Positions 40,201-52,368 are shown, counted from the first letter of the stretch. The stretch: DNA of 64,000 nt from Apus apus (GCF_020740795.1 NC_067295.1:3658501-3722500); one strand, 5' to 3'. Made by a program: numbers and translations. Notes: a model not told the origin generated them from the sequence alone.

Positions 40201-43200
40201 TAAAATCACTGTGTTTCTGAACCACCAGCATGTGCTTCACCCCCATCCTGGCCCCCCTTTTCCTGCAGCACTGCGGATGCCCTGTTCCAGTTACAACACA
40301 GCCTGCTTTTATCCCCCTGCTTCCTGCTGCATGGAGGAACATGCTGGAGACAGCCCCATGCCTGTTCTTGCTCAGGCTCTCCCCAGCTGATCTGGGAATG
40401 ATTTGAAACAAAACCCTTTAGTCCTTGGGAAGCCTCCGTCGTGAAAAAATCATTTCAAGTTTATTAGGAACGGCTGCGGCCACACGTACGTGGAAAAAGA
40501 AAGCAGTAAAAAGCCAGGAAGGGGGAGGCAGTGGTGGTGAAGGCCCTTTCTAAAGACAGGGGAGGGGTTGTGGAGCCCAGAAATAGTTACCAGGTCTCTT
40601 GTTTTCCCCCTTCCAGCCGCTTTCCTGTGACACTTAATAATTAAAGATAACGAGAAGCGCAGCAGATAAAAGAGGAGCTTTCAAAAGCTCCATGGTTGGC
40701 ACTTTTGTTCTGGGCAGAGGAGGTTTTATTTGGGGGAGGTTGTCTCTGTGTGACTGGTGGAGCTTTTATCTCCTTGGCTGCTATTTCTTGTTCCCCATGA
40801 GCTGTTTGTTTCTCTGGCAGCTCTTTCTGTGTGTGCACAGGGCCCTGCCTGGATGCTGGATGTGGCTTTTCTGTACCAGCATTGTTGAAACCAGCCTCCC
40901 TGCCATGAAAAGGTGCCTCTCCTGGCAACCCAGCCCCACTCTTCAGCTAATCCATCCCCAGACCCGAGCCATCCTTTCTGCTGTGATTGGCTCCCTGCTC
41001 GCCGTATTCCCTGGATTCAATGGGAGAGGGCTGAAAGGGAAAGGCTCCTTCATGCCCAGATGCTTTTGCAGGTGGGGGATCTCAAGGGCAGACTCCTCTG
41101 ACTGCCCAGGGACAGCTATGGATTTGGTTTTAGATACGGGTCTGGGGATGGTTCCTGCAAAGAGCATCCAGCTGCCAGGTTTGAGGCAAAGCTCAGTGCT
41201 GTTTGGCCACTTCAAAATGCAGCTGCTGTGAATAAACCACACTGGCTTTCTGCAGGGTTTGCAGCTAGGAAGGGTGAATACATCTGATAGATCCTTTGCA
41301 TTTTTCTCTTGGCCACCTCCCTTCTCCCAGGAGCAACAGAGCATGGGGAAGGGCCACACTACAGCATTGCCCTGCATTTTTTCCTCTCAGGAGGAGAGCC
41401 AAGTTAAATTTCTGCTCAAAAAACACGCAGGCTGGCTGGTGCTGGGACCCCCCCAGGGCTTGGGGGTTGCTTTTTTCTGTTTTTACTTTTTTTCCTGTTT
41501 TTTTTTTCTTTTTGCTGTAGGCAAGACAGCTGACAGGAAGATGACTGATAACTTGACAAGATAAATCCCTTCAATCCACACAGCCTGTGAGCAGGCTATT
41601 AAAATTATAATATAATGCTTTATTAAGGGGCTTGAACTCGCTCAGGAAAATGGACACAAGAGGCTTTTGAAATTGCAGTGCAGCCTCCACCTCATGTGAC
41701 ATTAAATGGTTTCTCACCACAACTGCAGCCATAAGTGTGCTAATGAAAACTTAATTTTTGGTGTGGTTGCTTTACAGATTCCTCTGAATCTGTCATCCCT
41801 CTCCAATTAGCTGTGGAATCAAAAAAATCAGCCTTTGCTTCTCAAAGAATTAGCAACAATCACTATTGTACATAGTGAATATTTGTACTTAGAGTTGCTT
41901 TTTAATTCTGACCTGTGCTTGGTGCAGATGTGAGAGCCAGAACTTGTGGCACCAGCTTTCCTTCACCAACAGCCTAAAATTGTTTTGCTATGCACATATC
42001 ATCAAATTTTTAGTTCCATCTGGGATGTGGATCTTTCCTAAATCCTGCAGGTATTGACCTGTGCTGTGTATTCACCAGTTGCCAAATTTAGTGGCAGCTT
42101 CTGAAGGAGGAAGGTGCATATTGTGGAGTGTATTTTAGTTCTTTCTATATTCATTGTTATCAGTTTTTCAGAAATACTGATGCAAAAAGGTTCTAAGCCA
42201 AGGCTTGGACTGTGGGGTTAAATAGAAATACTTTTTAACCTTCTAATGTGAGAATACACTTTTATCAGCAGAGAAGGAACAAAGCTGTTAACTTCTGTTC
42301 TTGGGCTGTGGTTTGTTTTCCCTCTGCTGGGATTTGCAGTCACAGAACGAGTCGGGAACTTGTCGTCCCGATCCGGGTGTGTTGTTTTTGTTGACAGTTT
42401 TTCTGCAACCCTCTTGAAAACCCAAGGGGTGATGGGCTTGAGTAGGAACCTCTGGCTGTTGCATTTGAGGTGATGTGGTTTATGTTGCCCTTCTGAGATA
42501 GATGTCATTGTGGACACCTGGCAGATGGGGTCTGCTCTGATGCCTTCCCCCGGCTCTCCAGGAGCTGCGGTAATTGAAGCCAGCATCACCTTGGGTGTGC
42601 TTGCAGCTGGCTGGCCAGCTCTGGGGACAGATGGCTTTGTCCATCTGTCATGAGTGTGAAGGTCAGCTGCAGTTTACACTGGGGGTGTCGGGTAGCCCTC
42701 GCTCTGGGAGGGTCTTGTAAAGTGTGTCCCATTCCCCCAGACTTTGCAGGACTGACCAGCATTGGCAGCGGGGTTTGCCGGAGCTGCAACATCCTGGGCG
42801 GTGGTGGCAGGACAGTGGTGTCCCTGGGAAACACCATATCAGAGGGTTCATCACAGACTTAGACTAAAGTAAAAGCTTTTTTTTTAAGTTAGAAGGGACT
42901 TCTGCACGTTTCTATGCTTTAAAGTGAGAGAAGGACATGGGGTGATCTTGTTGAGTTTAAAATATGTTCCTTACTCGTCTAACTAAAAGAAGGAGCATCT
43001 TTTCCAGTAAGCAGCAGTAAGATGGGAGAGGTGACTATCTCCATTTCTCAACAGCATGGCAAAAAATACTCTGTGAATTAAAAACAAATTTGAAATCTTG
43101 AATTGGGGCCACCCCTTGCTCAGGCAGTGCAGGAGCAGAGGCTGTTTGGTGGCCTGTTGCAGAGCATGGCCAGGCTGTTTTCCAGGCAGGGAACGTTGCA

Positions 43201-45664
43201 ATCTGATACTTGGGGGGTAGTTAGAAGTTCTGTATAGGCTCAGAAGGACCATTCTTCAGCAGTTTTTATGGAGATAGATAGGCTGTAATTAACAGGCCAT
43301 GGAAGCAGCCTGGCTGGGGGGAGAAAGAAAAAGAAGAATGTCTTGGAAAGTCTTAATTTTAACCACTGACTCACAGAGTAATAAAAGGGAGGGAAGGATT
43401 TGGTTTGCTGGCTTTCTGCAAATTAAGATAACTTCAGTCTCCCAGGTAAACCTTATCTGGTGGCAGGAGTGGGGGGGGACATCTTAGCAAGCTGCCCAGG
43501 TGTTGCTGCCAGACATGTGCAGGACCATGAGATGGGAACTGGGAAGCTGGCAAGAAGTGAAGTGCATTTCAAATTTAGTCTCTGAGCCCTCTTCAAAATA
43601 GAAGATATTTTCCACATTAGAAGTGTTCGGGGAGAGATTTATGAGATTTGGCACTACTGGAATTAGGAGAAATGAAACTAAGCAGTCCTACACATTGTGG
43701 GGTGTGTGGGACTTGGGGTTTCCCTGCTGCTCCACCACTAGTGCTTGCAGAAGAACTGCTGAAGCAAACGAAATGCTCCTTTGTGTTCAGGTAGGCCCAG
43801 AGTGGCTGATGCCTGATGCGGGTGGGGTGTGTCCTCCAACAGCTCCTGTTCTTGGCCTTCTTCCCTAATAACTGACATCAGGAACACACTGTCCAGGAGG
43901 CTCAGATAGTCCCATTTGGCTTCTGCAAGTGCCAGGTACTGTTTCATCCCAACAGACATGAAACAGCAGCAGATGCAACCCTGCAGAGACCAGGAGGACC
44001 TCTGTTGCCATCGCTGCACATATGGCCAGCAGAAGCATCTGCTGCCTGGCACTACAAGGCAGTTATCTTTTTAGCTGTTGCATGCTGGGGTGCAGTGAAG
44101 AAACTCATTTTTCCCAGCCTAGGAGTGGGCAGCTGAGGCTGAAACATGGATCAGGGTGAGTCTGGTTTCATGCCAATGTCAGCATGTGTAAAGCCTGGGA
44201 GCTGGCTGGACCCCTGTGGACTGTTGCTGCCCATGGCCATCCCTCCAGACAAGCCTCTCCTAGCTCAGGAGTTGCATATCCCTCCAGGACTTTGTCCACC
44301 ACACTCCCTTGATCTACTAGAAGGTGATGTAAGTGCCAGCTCTGTAGATACCTGCAGCCACCTGAGGCTTCACTGCATCATTTGGTCTCACTGCTGCTCC
44401 TTCGGGTTGAAAAATCTGATGATGACGAGAGGCAGAAGGATGCTTTCAATTTCTGGCTTGCCCTTGTGTTCTTGTTGAGTAGCAGGTTGAAATATTCTTG
44501 CTATAACCTCTCGATGGACATTAAAGAAACATATTATGATTTATGTGCTCCTCAGAGTTACAGATAAGATCTAAATGGCCTCGTCACGGAACCGTTTTGC
44601 TACTAGAGCCAGGATTTAAGTTGTGTTAATTCCAGCTGTTAGGCCAAAAACTCTAGAAGTGCTAGCATCGTGTAAATATTTAATAGACTATTGCCATTTA
44701 AAAGATTAACAGCTCTCCAGTAACTCTTTGGGTGGGCAGAGCTGGGGTGCAGGGCTCTGGTTTCCATCAAGTCAATGAGTTTGAGCACTGATCTCCCTGG
44801 TAAGCTGATCTAAGCTTCTTAGTCATACTCTGCAGAGCAGATTTGGCTCCATGCAAAGGTTTTTGTCCTGCAATCCCCCATCACAGCCTTGCTTTTTTGA
44901 CTAAACCTGGGTCAAGCCCAGATGAGGACAACTCAGCAAAATTTACCTTTTTATTCCCATGAGAACATGTGCTGAAAAGAAAAGCAGCATGGAGAGGATG
45001 GAGGGCTCCTGCAGCAGGAACTACCCCACTGACTCTTGGTACTCCTCTGATTTCTAGGAAGATGATGAGAAGATAATCCAGGAGATTCAGAAAGAGGCTG
45101 AAGAGGAACAAAGGAAGAAAAATGGTGGTAAGTCACAGTCTGTGCCTGTGCTTTGAGATCAGACTGAGTATGACAGGAGAGCATTGGGTTCCCAGCTTCT
45201 GATCTCTGGATCTCCATTGGATTCTTCCCATGGCCTGGCTGTTTGCAGGCTTCTCCAGGCTTTGCTGTGCTGCACTCCTCCACGGGCTCCAAGCTTGGTG
45301 AGTTTTCCTTTGGTGGGATGACTGGTTTTTCCCTCTCTCTGCAGAGAACAGCTTCAAGCGGATCGGCCCTCCTGCAGAAAAGCCCATGGAGAAAATCCAG
45401 AGGATTGAAGTCATCCCCAGACCTGTTCCTCAGAACCTCCATCAGCCCCGGATGCCCCCGTATCCCTTCGTGCACCCTCCCTTCCCTCTCCCTCCTGTCC
45501 GGCCCATGTACAATAACATCCCCCTCAACATTGGCCCCATCCCTGCTCCCTATGTTCCCCCATTACCCAACATGAGGGTGAACTATGATTTTCCCCAGAT
45601 CAACGTTCAGCTGGAGCACAACTTGCCTATGCACTTTGGCCCTCAGCCTCGGCACCGGTTCTGA
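34109..45664 (+). CDS. RNF216: RNF216 (TRIAD3) RBR E3 ubiquitin ligase, C-terminal part (4 exons)
   Basis: The joined exons 34109-34206, 36671-36893, 45058-45127 and 45345-45664 give 711 nt in one frame: 236 residues and a TGA stop. The order is the end of the IBR zinc domain, RING2 with the CHKC...SEGCNRM...CRCG...CYLC pattern, a charged helix ([17 protein letters not shown]) and a proline-rich tail ending PQPRHRF. By similarity I recognise RNF216. RBR ligases pass ubiquitin through a RING2 cysteine thioester; RNF216 is known to build K63-linked chains, and human mutations cause Gordon Holmes syndrome. The cysteine in SEGCNRM is the expected catalytic residue. All introns are GT-AG and phases agree (exon ends at phase 2, 0, 1). 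The N-terminal region, RING1 and the first part of the IBR lie upstream of the window; human RNF216 is about 866-923 residues. No frameshift or stop was seen, so the gene looks intact. Confidence 0.97.
34207..36670 (+). other. RNF216: RNF216 intron
   Basis: This 2.46-kb intron lies between the IBR exon and the RING2 exon, bounded by GTAAGT and TTGCAG. It contains short A or T runs (about 35040, 35145, 35392). I see no gene or known repeat in it. Confidence 0.9.
36671..36893 (+). CDS. RNF216: RNF216 exon: catalytic RING2 domain
   Basis: This exon is 223 nt, between acceptor gttgcag and donor gtaagt. It encodes [16 protein letters not shown], the SEGCNRM segment with the expected catalytic cysteine, [21 protein letters not shown] and [18 protein letters not shown]. 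All expected zinc-binding Cys and His residues of RING2 are present, so the ligase should be active. The exon ends in phase 0. Confidence 0.96.
38041..38060. repeat. (TAAA)n microsatellite
   Basis: About five TAAA units occur in the RNF216 intron after the RING2 exon. Confidence 0.85.
39839..39855. repeat. T run in RNF216 intron
   Basis: About 16 consecutive T bases occur in an AT-rich stretch. It is a simple repeat without a recognisable parent element. Confidence 0.8.
45058..45127 (+). CDS. RNF216: RNF216 exon: charged helix after RING2
   Basis: This exon is 70 nt, between acceptor tttctag and donor gtaagt. It encodes [23 protein letters not shown], a predicted helix that is acidic and then basic. 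Published structural work on RNF216 places an extension after RING2 next to the acceptor ubiquitin, where it favours K63 linkage. I infer the same role here. The next exon begins after a 217-bp intron (45128-45344). Confidence 0.94.
45345..45664 (+). CDS. RNF216: RNF216 last coding exon: proline-rich C-terminus
   Basis: This exon gives 320 coding nt to TGA at 45662-45664. It follows a strong pyrimidine tract and acceptor tctgcag. It encodes [10 protein letters not shown], then IPRPVPQNL and a proline/tyrosine-rich stretch ([25 protein letters not shown]), ending in [14 protein letters not shown]. The tail has no catalytic residues. Proline-rich tails of this kind are usually disordered and bind partners; that is inference. 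Confidence 0.96.
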
Positions 45665-48600
45665 CCTGGTTCTAACAGCACTTGGCCCAGAGTCACTGCA
45701 GGGCAAAGCCACCCCAGTAACATCACCCTCCTTCCTGCTCCAGACCCTCTCAGTTTAGCCAGCTGCAAGGGGACCTGCTCTGACCCATATACCTGCCCTG
45801 CACCCTTCTCCAGACCTTCTCTGGACCTTTGCCATCAAACACTTCAACCTGTGCTGCAACAGGGCTTGGTGCTGCATTTCCAGGGCTCTCTCCCTATGTT
45901 GTGCATCCAGATACTTTGAGTTGACAAAGCCTGTTCAGGCAGCTGTTGGGAGGGAAAATGAGACATTATGGAGCACAGGGATGTAGCCTTTCTTCGGGAA
46001 CTTTTCAAAATTCCTGCCTTCCTGCTGGCCAGAGCAGCTGCTGCACAGTCAAGTGAGTCTTGGGAGAAGGGAATTGAAACTTGGCATATGAGCAAGACCT
46101 TCAGGAACAAGCTAGCTGGAGTCAGCTGCCCTAGCCTTCTGCCTGCAGAGAGGCACAAGGCTGGAGTTCCCATGTTCTCCAGCATCCCTGTAACCTGCTG
46201 GCACCTCCCAGCAGAAAGAAATTGTTCAAAACCATGTAAATGTAGCATTTTTACCATTTCTTGCTCTGCAAGTGGAGTGAGGGTATGCAGCAGCCATCTT
46301 GTTGCTGAGATCTTGGTAGGAAGCCCAGGGCCATGTTCTGTCTCAGGGCTTTAGCAAGTAGCAGAAGACCTGAGCACTTCCCTCCCTTTGGAGAACTCAA
46401 GCTTTTTTTTCCTCCCCCCAACAGTGGGTGCCTCTCAGCTTCCAAAACGTGGCCTTTGCTCTTCTCGTCTGGCATCCCAGCTCTCCCCCTGCTCCTGGCA
46501 GCAGTCCTCAAACAGCTGGTAGAAGCACCCAGAGCCTAAGCTGTGCCTTTCATTGCAAAAAGCTGTTTGGGCAAACCCCCGGGTGAAGGTGTAGGCCAGT
46601 GGTGTGTGGTGTGGTAGAAGAATTAGGAGCTACCCCTGTAGTCATGCGAGCAGGTGGTGCTGAGCCAGGAGCCCCCTCAGCTGAGCCCCCTGCAACCGAT
46701 GGGCAGCTGTACCTTGTGCTGCAGGGAGCTGGCAGCTTCCTGACTGCTGGGAACCTGTTTCAGCTGACCTGGCTTCAGAAGAGGGTGTGAAAAGGCAAAC
46801 GTGAGTATTTCTGGGCTTTAGGGAGAGTGAGGGTTTAGGAAAAGTAAGACTTCCTTGGAAGAAGCAGGGGGTGTAGTCGCTGGGCTGCGGGAGGAAGGGT
46901 TGGCACAAAGCCCTTCCCCACAGCCCTTGGCTGTGCTGGCTGGTACAGGCCCCTCTGGAAAAGGAAATTATTGGAGTAGGGGGGGGGGGAACCCTTCTCC
47001 CAGAAAGACCAGGCCAGCTTGGAGCAGCCTGGCTGTGCTGACATTCCCCCAGTGGTTTGGTCTGGGCCATTTCTTGCTCCGTCCTGCTGGGAACCCGCTG
47101 GGTGCATTTCCTCTCCCGTTATTTTCTCCCCCTCCCAGGTATCTGAGCATCCAGGTGGCTTTTGGTTTGATTTTTCCAGGTAAAACTCCCTCCCTGCCTC
47201 CTCCCCCAGGCCCTGCCCAGCCCTGGCTGGCAGAGATCCAGAGCCAATGGCTCCTCGGTGTGCAGTGAGCCATGGGCACAGGGCTGTTGGTGGGAGGCCC
47301 CTGGGGAGGAGCAGCCTTCACCATGATCTGTGACAGCATCTGGGGACTGCTGTCCCTAGAAGGGTCTCCCAGAGGGGACTTCCATCTCCTGTGGAGCTGA
47401 GTCAGCTGTTCTCCACTCTGGACTGTTGAAGGTAGCCCAGGGAGTGCTCTGTTCCAGCTCCTCAGGGTTGTGGTCTTTCTAGCATTGGTGAGCAAATTGT
47501 ATTCTCAGCTGCTATCATCTTTTTTTTAATTTTAGTTAATTTCTGGCAGTGGTCCAGGGGCTGCAGGAGCTTATCACTTGCTGCTTTCAGCCAGGTTTAG
47601 ATCCTACCATGCACTGAGCAATGGCTGCAGGAGCAGAGTGCCCCATTGGATCTGGGGAGGGAGGACTGTGTTCCTAGCGAGAAACTGGACCCAGGTCGGG
47701 AGAAGCACGAGTGGCTTCCCCTTCCAGAAAGGGAGTCCTGGGGGTTTGATAGCTGAGATCTTGTGGGCTGGCTCGGATGAGCCCTCCAGGCTTTTGGAAG
47801 CACGTGCCTTTCCCTGGCAGGGAGGGTGGTCGTGGTTGTCCCCCAGCACCCACCTCTGCAAGGGGTGGGTCAGGCAGCCAGAGCACAGCTCAGCTGCTGA
47901 ACTGGTGGCCCGAACAATGAAGCAAGCCTGGGGTGGCCTCTTCCAGTGTCCCACAGAGCTGCGTGGCAGGAAGCACTGGCAAAAATGGGAGTCTGATCCC
48001 GTCTTTTGGTGCATATCTGGAGATGCATGAACCAAGCCTGTGCAGAGGTGGAGCAAGTGGGATGGAGAAGTGTTGAGCAGAGGTGGCAAGGGGGGGTTGG
48101 TGTGCTTGGTCCATCCTTGTGGTTAGGATGTCTTCTGCTGCTGTGGGTGGTGCAGGGGTCATGGTCCTGGAGGAGCCTGCTGGAGATAGGGGGAGAGAGG
48201 ACTACTGTCACTGTGTCCCCTGCAAAACCACGGGCTAATTTGTGTATGAGAGGAGAAATGGGTGCTTGCTCCGTGATGGGGAGGCGCCCCTCCCCCAGCG
48301 GTGGGCTCAGCCCTCTTCTCAGCCCTGGGGCAACGCGGGGCTCCTGGTGCTGCTGCTTTCCCTGAGGAAACACCGATTTCACCAACAGTTAACCCCACAG
48401 CCAAAGCTTGTGGCTGCTCCTTCCCTCTAACCCGAGAGAACTTGGAGTTGTGGTTTCTGCTGGAGCCATCCATGACGTGACTCCTGCATCCCACCCTCCC
48501 TCCAGCCCCGCAGGACTTGAAACCATTTGTCCTTGGAAAGGTGACAGGGAGGTTGCTGTGCCCAGGCTGATCCCTAACAGGTACTTCTTATGGTTAATTG

Positions 48601-48727
48601 CAGTGTCCCATTTTACTTGCCTTAAAGGTGGAGAGAGAAACTTAGTATTTGCACTTAGCAAAACGTTCTGTTAAAGAAACCCTGTAAAGATGTGCATGTT
48701 CTGCAACTTTGTATAACAATAGCTGAA

Positions 48728-48733
48728 AATAAA
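48728..48733 (+). terminator. RNF216: Proximal poly(A) signal AATAAA, RNF216
   Basis: The hexamer AATAAA lies within gaaaataaataggtgg. An A-rich stretch with few TG-rich bases follows, so it is probably the weaker of the two signals. Confidence 0.45.
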
Positions 48734-48877
48734 TAGGTGGTTTATTAAAAAAAAAAAAAGAAAAAGCAAAAAAAACCCACAACAAAAAAATATTTTTCTT
48801 TACTTTCTGGTAGGAAACCATTCAAATATTCTGTGTGTAAAAAGTTCCTGTATTATATTGTAATTTGAATTTTTGTA

Positions 48878-48883
48878 AATAAA
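48878..48883 (+). terminator. RNF216: Distal poly(A) signal AATAAA, RNF216
   Basis: The canonical hexamer sits in the context ttgtaaataaatttgtgc, after an AT-rich upstream block, with a gtgcactctggcttt downstream element about 10 bases later. This is a typical vertebrate 3' end and the most likely RNF216 cleavage point. Confidence 0.75.
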
Positions 48884-48905
48884 TTTGTGCACTCTGGCTT
48901 TTACC

Positions 48906-50345
48906 CTCTGTGCTTTCCTCACAGCCAAAGCCTTGTCCTTCCATCCTGAGCAGGGCTGAGGACAGGCAGGAGCAGGCAGGGCTGTCGTGTCACATCTCAG
49001 CCTGCACTGCTGAAAACTCTGCAAATTGCCAGGCAAAACCCATTTGACCCTCCTGGAAAAGCTTAATACATTCCACATGCTCCCGAGGTAAAGCTGGATG
49101 GGTTAGAAAATGGTTTCCAGTCACTCCTTTAAATGGAAACCAGGATGTGTGTGTCATGGGGGAAGAGGCTGGGGAGACCTTCCCCCTTGAAGGAGTGATG
49201 GTAAATACAGAACCTGGCCTTGAAAGCAAAAGGAGATGGGGGAGATGGAGAGGGTGAGGGTCCTCCCTCCCTGCTTTGTCCCCAGGTCTGGGGTGTCATG
49301 GCCAGATTTGCTCATGCACGTGTGGATGTTGCTGGGGGATCCAGGGCAAGCTCAGCATTTCCTGCAGGGCCTTAGTTCTCCCTGTTTATAGCAAGGAATG
49401 AACATCCTTCCTTCCTTCCTTCGGCCCTTGCTGTGGTGCTTGAACCCGTGTCTGAAGTTGAAGGTCCCTCCTGGCAATGTCCTCTAGCAAACCAGATTTA
49501 GGTTTTAAAAGCCAAAAAGGGTGACCTGCAGGTGCTGAGCTGGTCTGTGGGACATGGAGGGCAGGGGGGCTGGCTGCTTTCTCAGGGGTGATGGAGATGG
49601 CCCCCAGCCCCTCCGTAAGCACATGCTGTCTGCTTAGCCAAAACTGAGTTTAGCCCCAGCATCAAACCTGGGTGGGTTGGTTGAATTTTAGGGTTGGTTT
49701 TTGTCTGTCTTGGGAGGGCTGCAATCACATCCTGACTCCTCTGGCCAGACACTGCTCTGGGCTGAGCTGCAGCAAGTGGGCTTCCCAGGTCCTGCCCCTC
49801 CTCAGCTTCTACCTTCTCTGTATCACTAAGGAGGGGACTTATTGCTGGCCCATGCACCCTAAACCAGCACCCACCACTTTCCCCACCTGGGAAAAACAAA
49901 ACCTTGCTGTCAGGTTTTGTTTTGGAGAGAAATACCTGAGCCAAGGGGAGAGAAAAAGCAGCTTCACCCCTTTGCAGTGTTGCCAGGCTGAAGGGGAGGG
50001 CACAGCTTCACCCCTGACTGTGAGGGCAGGGGGAGGTGGTTTGCAGGAGGGTCTTCAGGAGCTGCTGGTGCATCTCCCTGACCTGTGCATAGCTCCTCCA
50101 TCCTGGAAGATGCCCATGGGCTTGGTGGCTTAGGGCTGCTCTGGGCACCTCAAGAGGTGACTCAGCCTCCAGCCAGCTTGGCCTGCAGTCCTTTGGTGGA
50201 GGTGAGTCTGTTGGTCACCATTCCCTTCCCTCTCGAATCTTTGTGAAGCAATTTGGCCCCCAAAGACCCCAAAAGCTCCATGTCTCTCATTGAAAGGCTG
50301 TTCCAGCCCCAGCCATGGTCACCTCGACAGACCAGTCACCACTGC
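48906..50345. other. Intergenic region between convergent RNF216 and FSCN1 3' ends
   Basis: About 1.4 kb separates the two predicted poly(A) sites. I see no gene, known repeat or RNA in it. It contains a short (CCTT)n run at about 49410-49421. Confidence 0.65.
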
Positions 50346-50363
50346 TTGTATCCGAATGTGGGT

Positions 50364-50369
50364 TTTATT
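50364..50369 (-). terminator. FSCN1: Poly(A) signal AATAAA, FSCN1
   Basis: TTTATT on the + strand reads AATAAA on the FSCN1 strand. It lies in an AT-rich block that includes an ATTAAA about 10 bases earlier in the transcript. Cleavage is expected 10-30 bases further, near 50335-50355. Confidence 0.6.
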
Positions 50370-51466
50370 TATGTTTTTTAATTCATCTTTCTCCATTTGA
50401 AGCTATTTTCTTTTTAAGTTATACAAATGGCACTTACAACAAATAATAATTAAAAAAAAAACCAAAACGGACAAAAAAAACAACAAACAAACCCGAACAA
50501 ACCCAAAACTTAAAATTTTCAGAGTGAGATGTTTTCAGCGAGTCACGACACCCGAGGAGGAGGAGACAGGAGAGATGTTGACCTAGTGTCAGATGGAAGA
50601 AGCCGGAGCGGGAGTTAAATGGTTTGAACCGCGATGGGAGGGACAGGGAGGAGGTGACACGGGGGTGGGGGGGTGGGGTGAAGGCCAGCAAGAAGTGTGT
50701 GCCAAGTCACAGGGTCACTCAGGGCTTCATCAAGACACTCGGTCCTTCAGGGGCCGTGATGGTCCCCGGGCGGCGCGGGCAGCCCCCGATGTGAGCACAG
50801 AGCCGAGGTAGAGCCCAGCTGGGGTTCCCTGTGCTGGCAAGGGACCCCAGCCCGGAGTTGTCCCCTTGGCAGGGGACAGGTCACTTGCTCTCCCAGCTGA
50901 GAGTTTAGCACCAAGCTCCTATGGAGGGAAGGTTGTTCCCCCACGTGGCTTTAAGGCTGAGGAGCCCCTACCTCACCTCCAGCAGTAGGGACTGGCCCTG
51001 TTTTGGCACGGCAGCGATGCCGTGAGCACCCTTGGTGTGGGGCAGGCTGGGGGGGACCCGTGCTGCCTCCCTGGGGGGCGGGGAAAAGGCTCCTTGGGGT
51101 GTTTGGAGGGAGCAAAACAGCAGCCCCGGGAAGGCCCCAAAGGATCAAGTGCCCTTCAACACCCTAACAAACACCTCAGCATCACCCGTCACAAACAGCG
51201 TTAGACTCTAATGCAGACCTAGTACAGACAACAGCTGGTACCACAGTGCCATGGAGAGCATATATAAATAGAGACTAACAAAAATACTGTTTTGGTCTTC
51301 TTTTTTTCCTTTTTTTTTTTTTCCCCCCAGTAGGGTTGCAATGGCAGGAGAGCCAAGGCCAGGTGCAAGACCAGGAGCTGCCCTGCTCAGGGGATCCCAT
51401 GGGAATGGGCACATCCTAATCCAGCATGAGGTGCTCAGGGATCCATGTCACTGTTCCAGTATTTTA

Positions 51467-51496
51467 AGAGAGAGAGAGAGAGAGGAAAAAAAAAAA
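51467..51496. repeat. (AG)9 microsatellite followed by A run
   Basis: Nine AG units (51467-51484) are followed by an A run, inside the FSCN1 3' UTR. On the transcript strand this is poly(U) and then (CU)n, which could bind polypyrimidine-tract proteins. Confidence 0.85.
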
Positions 51497-52360
51497 GGTA
51501 CTGAGCAAATATCACTGTGCAAAGTTTGCTAAAGAACTTTTCTATTCTGTAAACCAAAATCTGCAGTTCATGCTTCCAGCCACCACCCAGGAGGGTTGCA
51601 CTGGCCAGCCGGGCTCCTGTAGGGACCAAAGCCCACCAGTGCTGGAGATGGGCTGGATGAAGCCCCCTGCCCAGCACGAGCTTGTTCTGTGCCCCCCAAC
51701 CCTGCATCCTCTCCCAGGCACAGCCACAGGATCAGCCCTGGCACAAGCTGGGCTCCACGATGCTCCTCCAGAGCCAGAAGCACAAGGAGGGGCATAAGGA
51801 CACAAGGAGCACGGGGCTCTATGAGATGAAAGGCTGAGGTTTTCCAGATGGGATCACCCTAAAAAATAATTTCCAGCTGCATGGGGAAGGGGTTGGCTTG
51901 CTGGCCCTTCCGTGGGGACACAAGCTGGTGCACACCAGCCCCGTCCCCAGGGATGCTGTGATATGTAAGGTCACCTCTTATGGCTCAGCTGGGGATGAAT
52001 CCTGCCCTGAAAGCCAGGAGTGGAGAGAAACTGCCAGGGGCAGCTGGGAGGAGCTGGTGGAGCCCAGCACCCTCGCTCTGCTCCTGGCTGGAGCAGGGCA
52101 GGATGGGACAGGACGGGTGCTCTGGGAGACACTGGCAGAACAGAGAGAGGTGGCACCAGGGCTGATATGGCAGAGCGAGCACAGAGGTGATCTTCTTCCC
52201 TTTTTTCAGTCGAGGAGGGGAAAACAAACTACCTAAGGTGATGCTGGGGGCCAGGAGCAGGGGGCACGGCAGTTTCCAAGCCCAGCAAACCTGAAGGGAG
52301 GCAGGGGGGGAGACAGAGACAGACCCTCTACAGAGCTATAGGGAGGCTGCCCCATCACTT

Positions 52361-52368
52361 TTCCAGTT
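52361..52368 (-). promoter_or_regulatory. miR-145 seed match in FSCN1 3' UTR
   Basis: The minus strand reads AACTGGAA, an 8-mer match to the miR-145-5p seed, about 180 bases after the stop codon. FSCN1 is an experimentally established miR-145 target in mammals. Use of this particular site in this species is inferred. Confidence 0.5.

Larger units (their letters stand above)
36894..45057 (+). other. RNF216: RNF216 intron
   Basis: This 8.2-kb intron lies between the RING2 exon and the charged-helix exon. It holds a short (TAAA)n run at 38041-38060 and a T run at 39839-39855. Three AT-rich, low-repeat blocks look like conserved non-coding DNA: about 40430-40690, 41570-41900 and 44500-44720. No exon is evident. 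Confidence 0.88.
45665..48905 (+). other. RNF216: RNF216 3' UTR (predicted)
   Basis: This is about 3.2 kb of non-coding sequence after the RNF216 stop. It ends shortly after AATAAA at 48878-48883, which sits in an AT-rich block followed by TG/CT-rich bases. The exact cleavage site is inferred. An earlier AATAAA at 48728 is followed by an A-rich run (48750-48790). There is a G run at about 46980-46989. No ORF in this stretch resembles a known protein. Confidence 0.7.
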
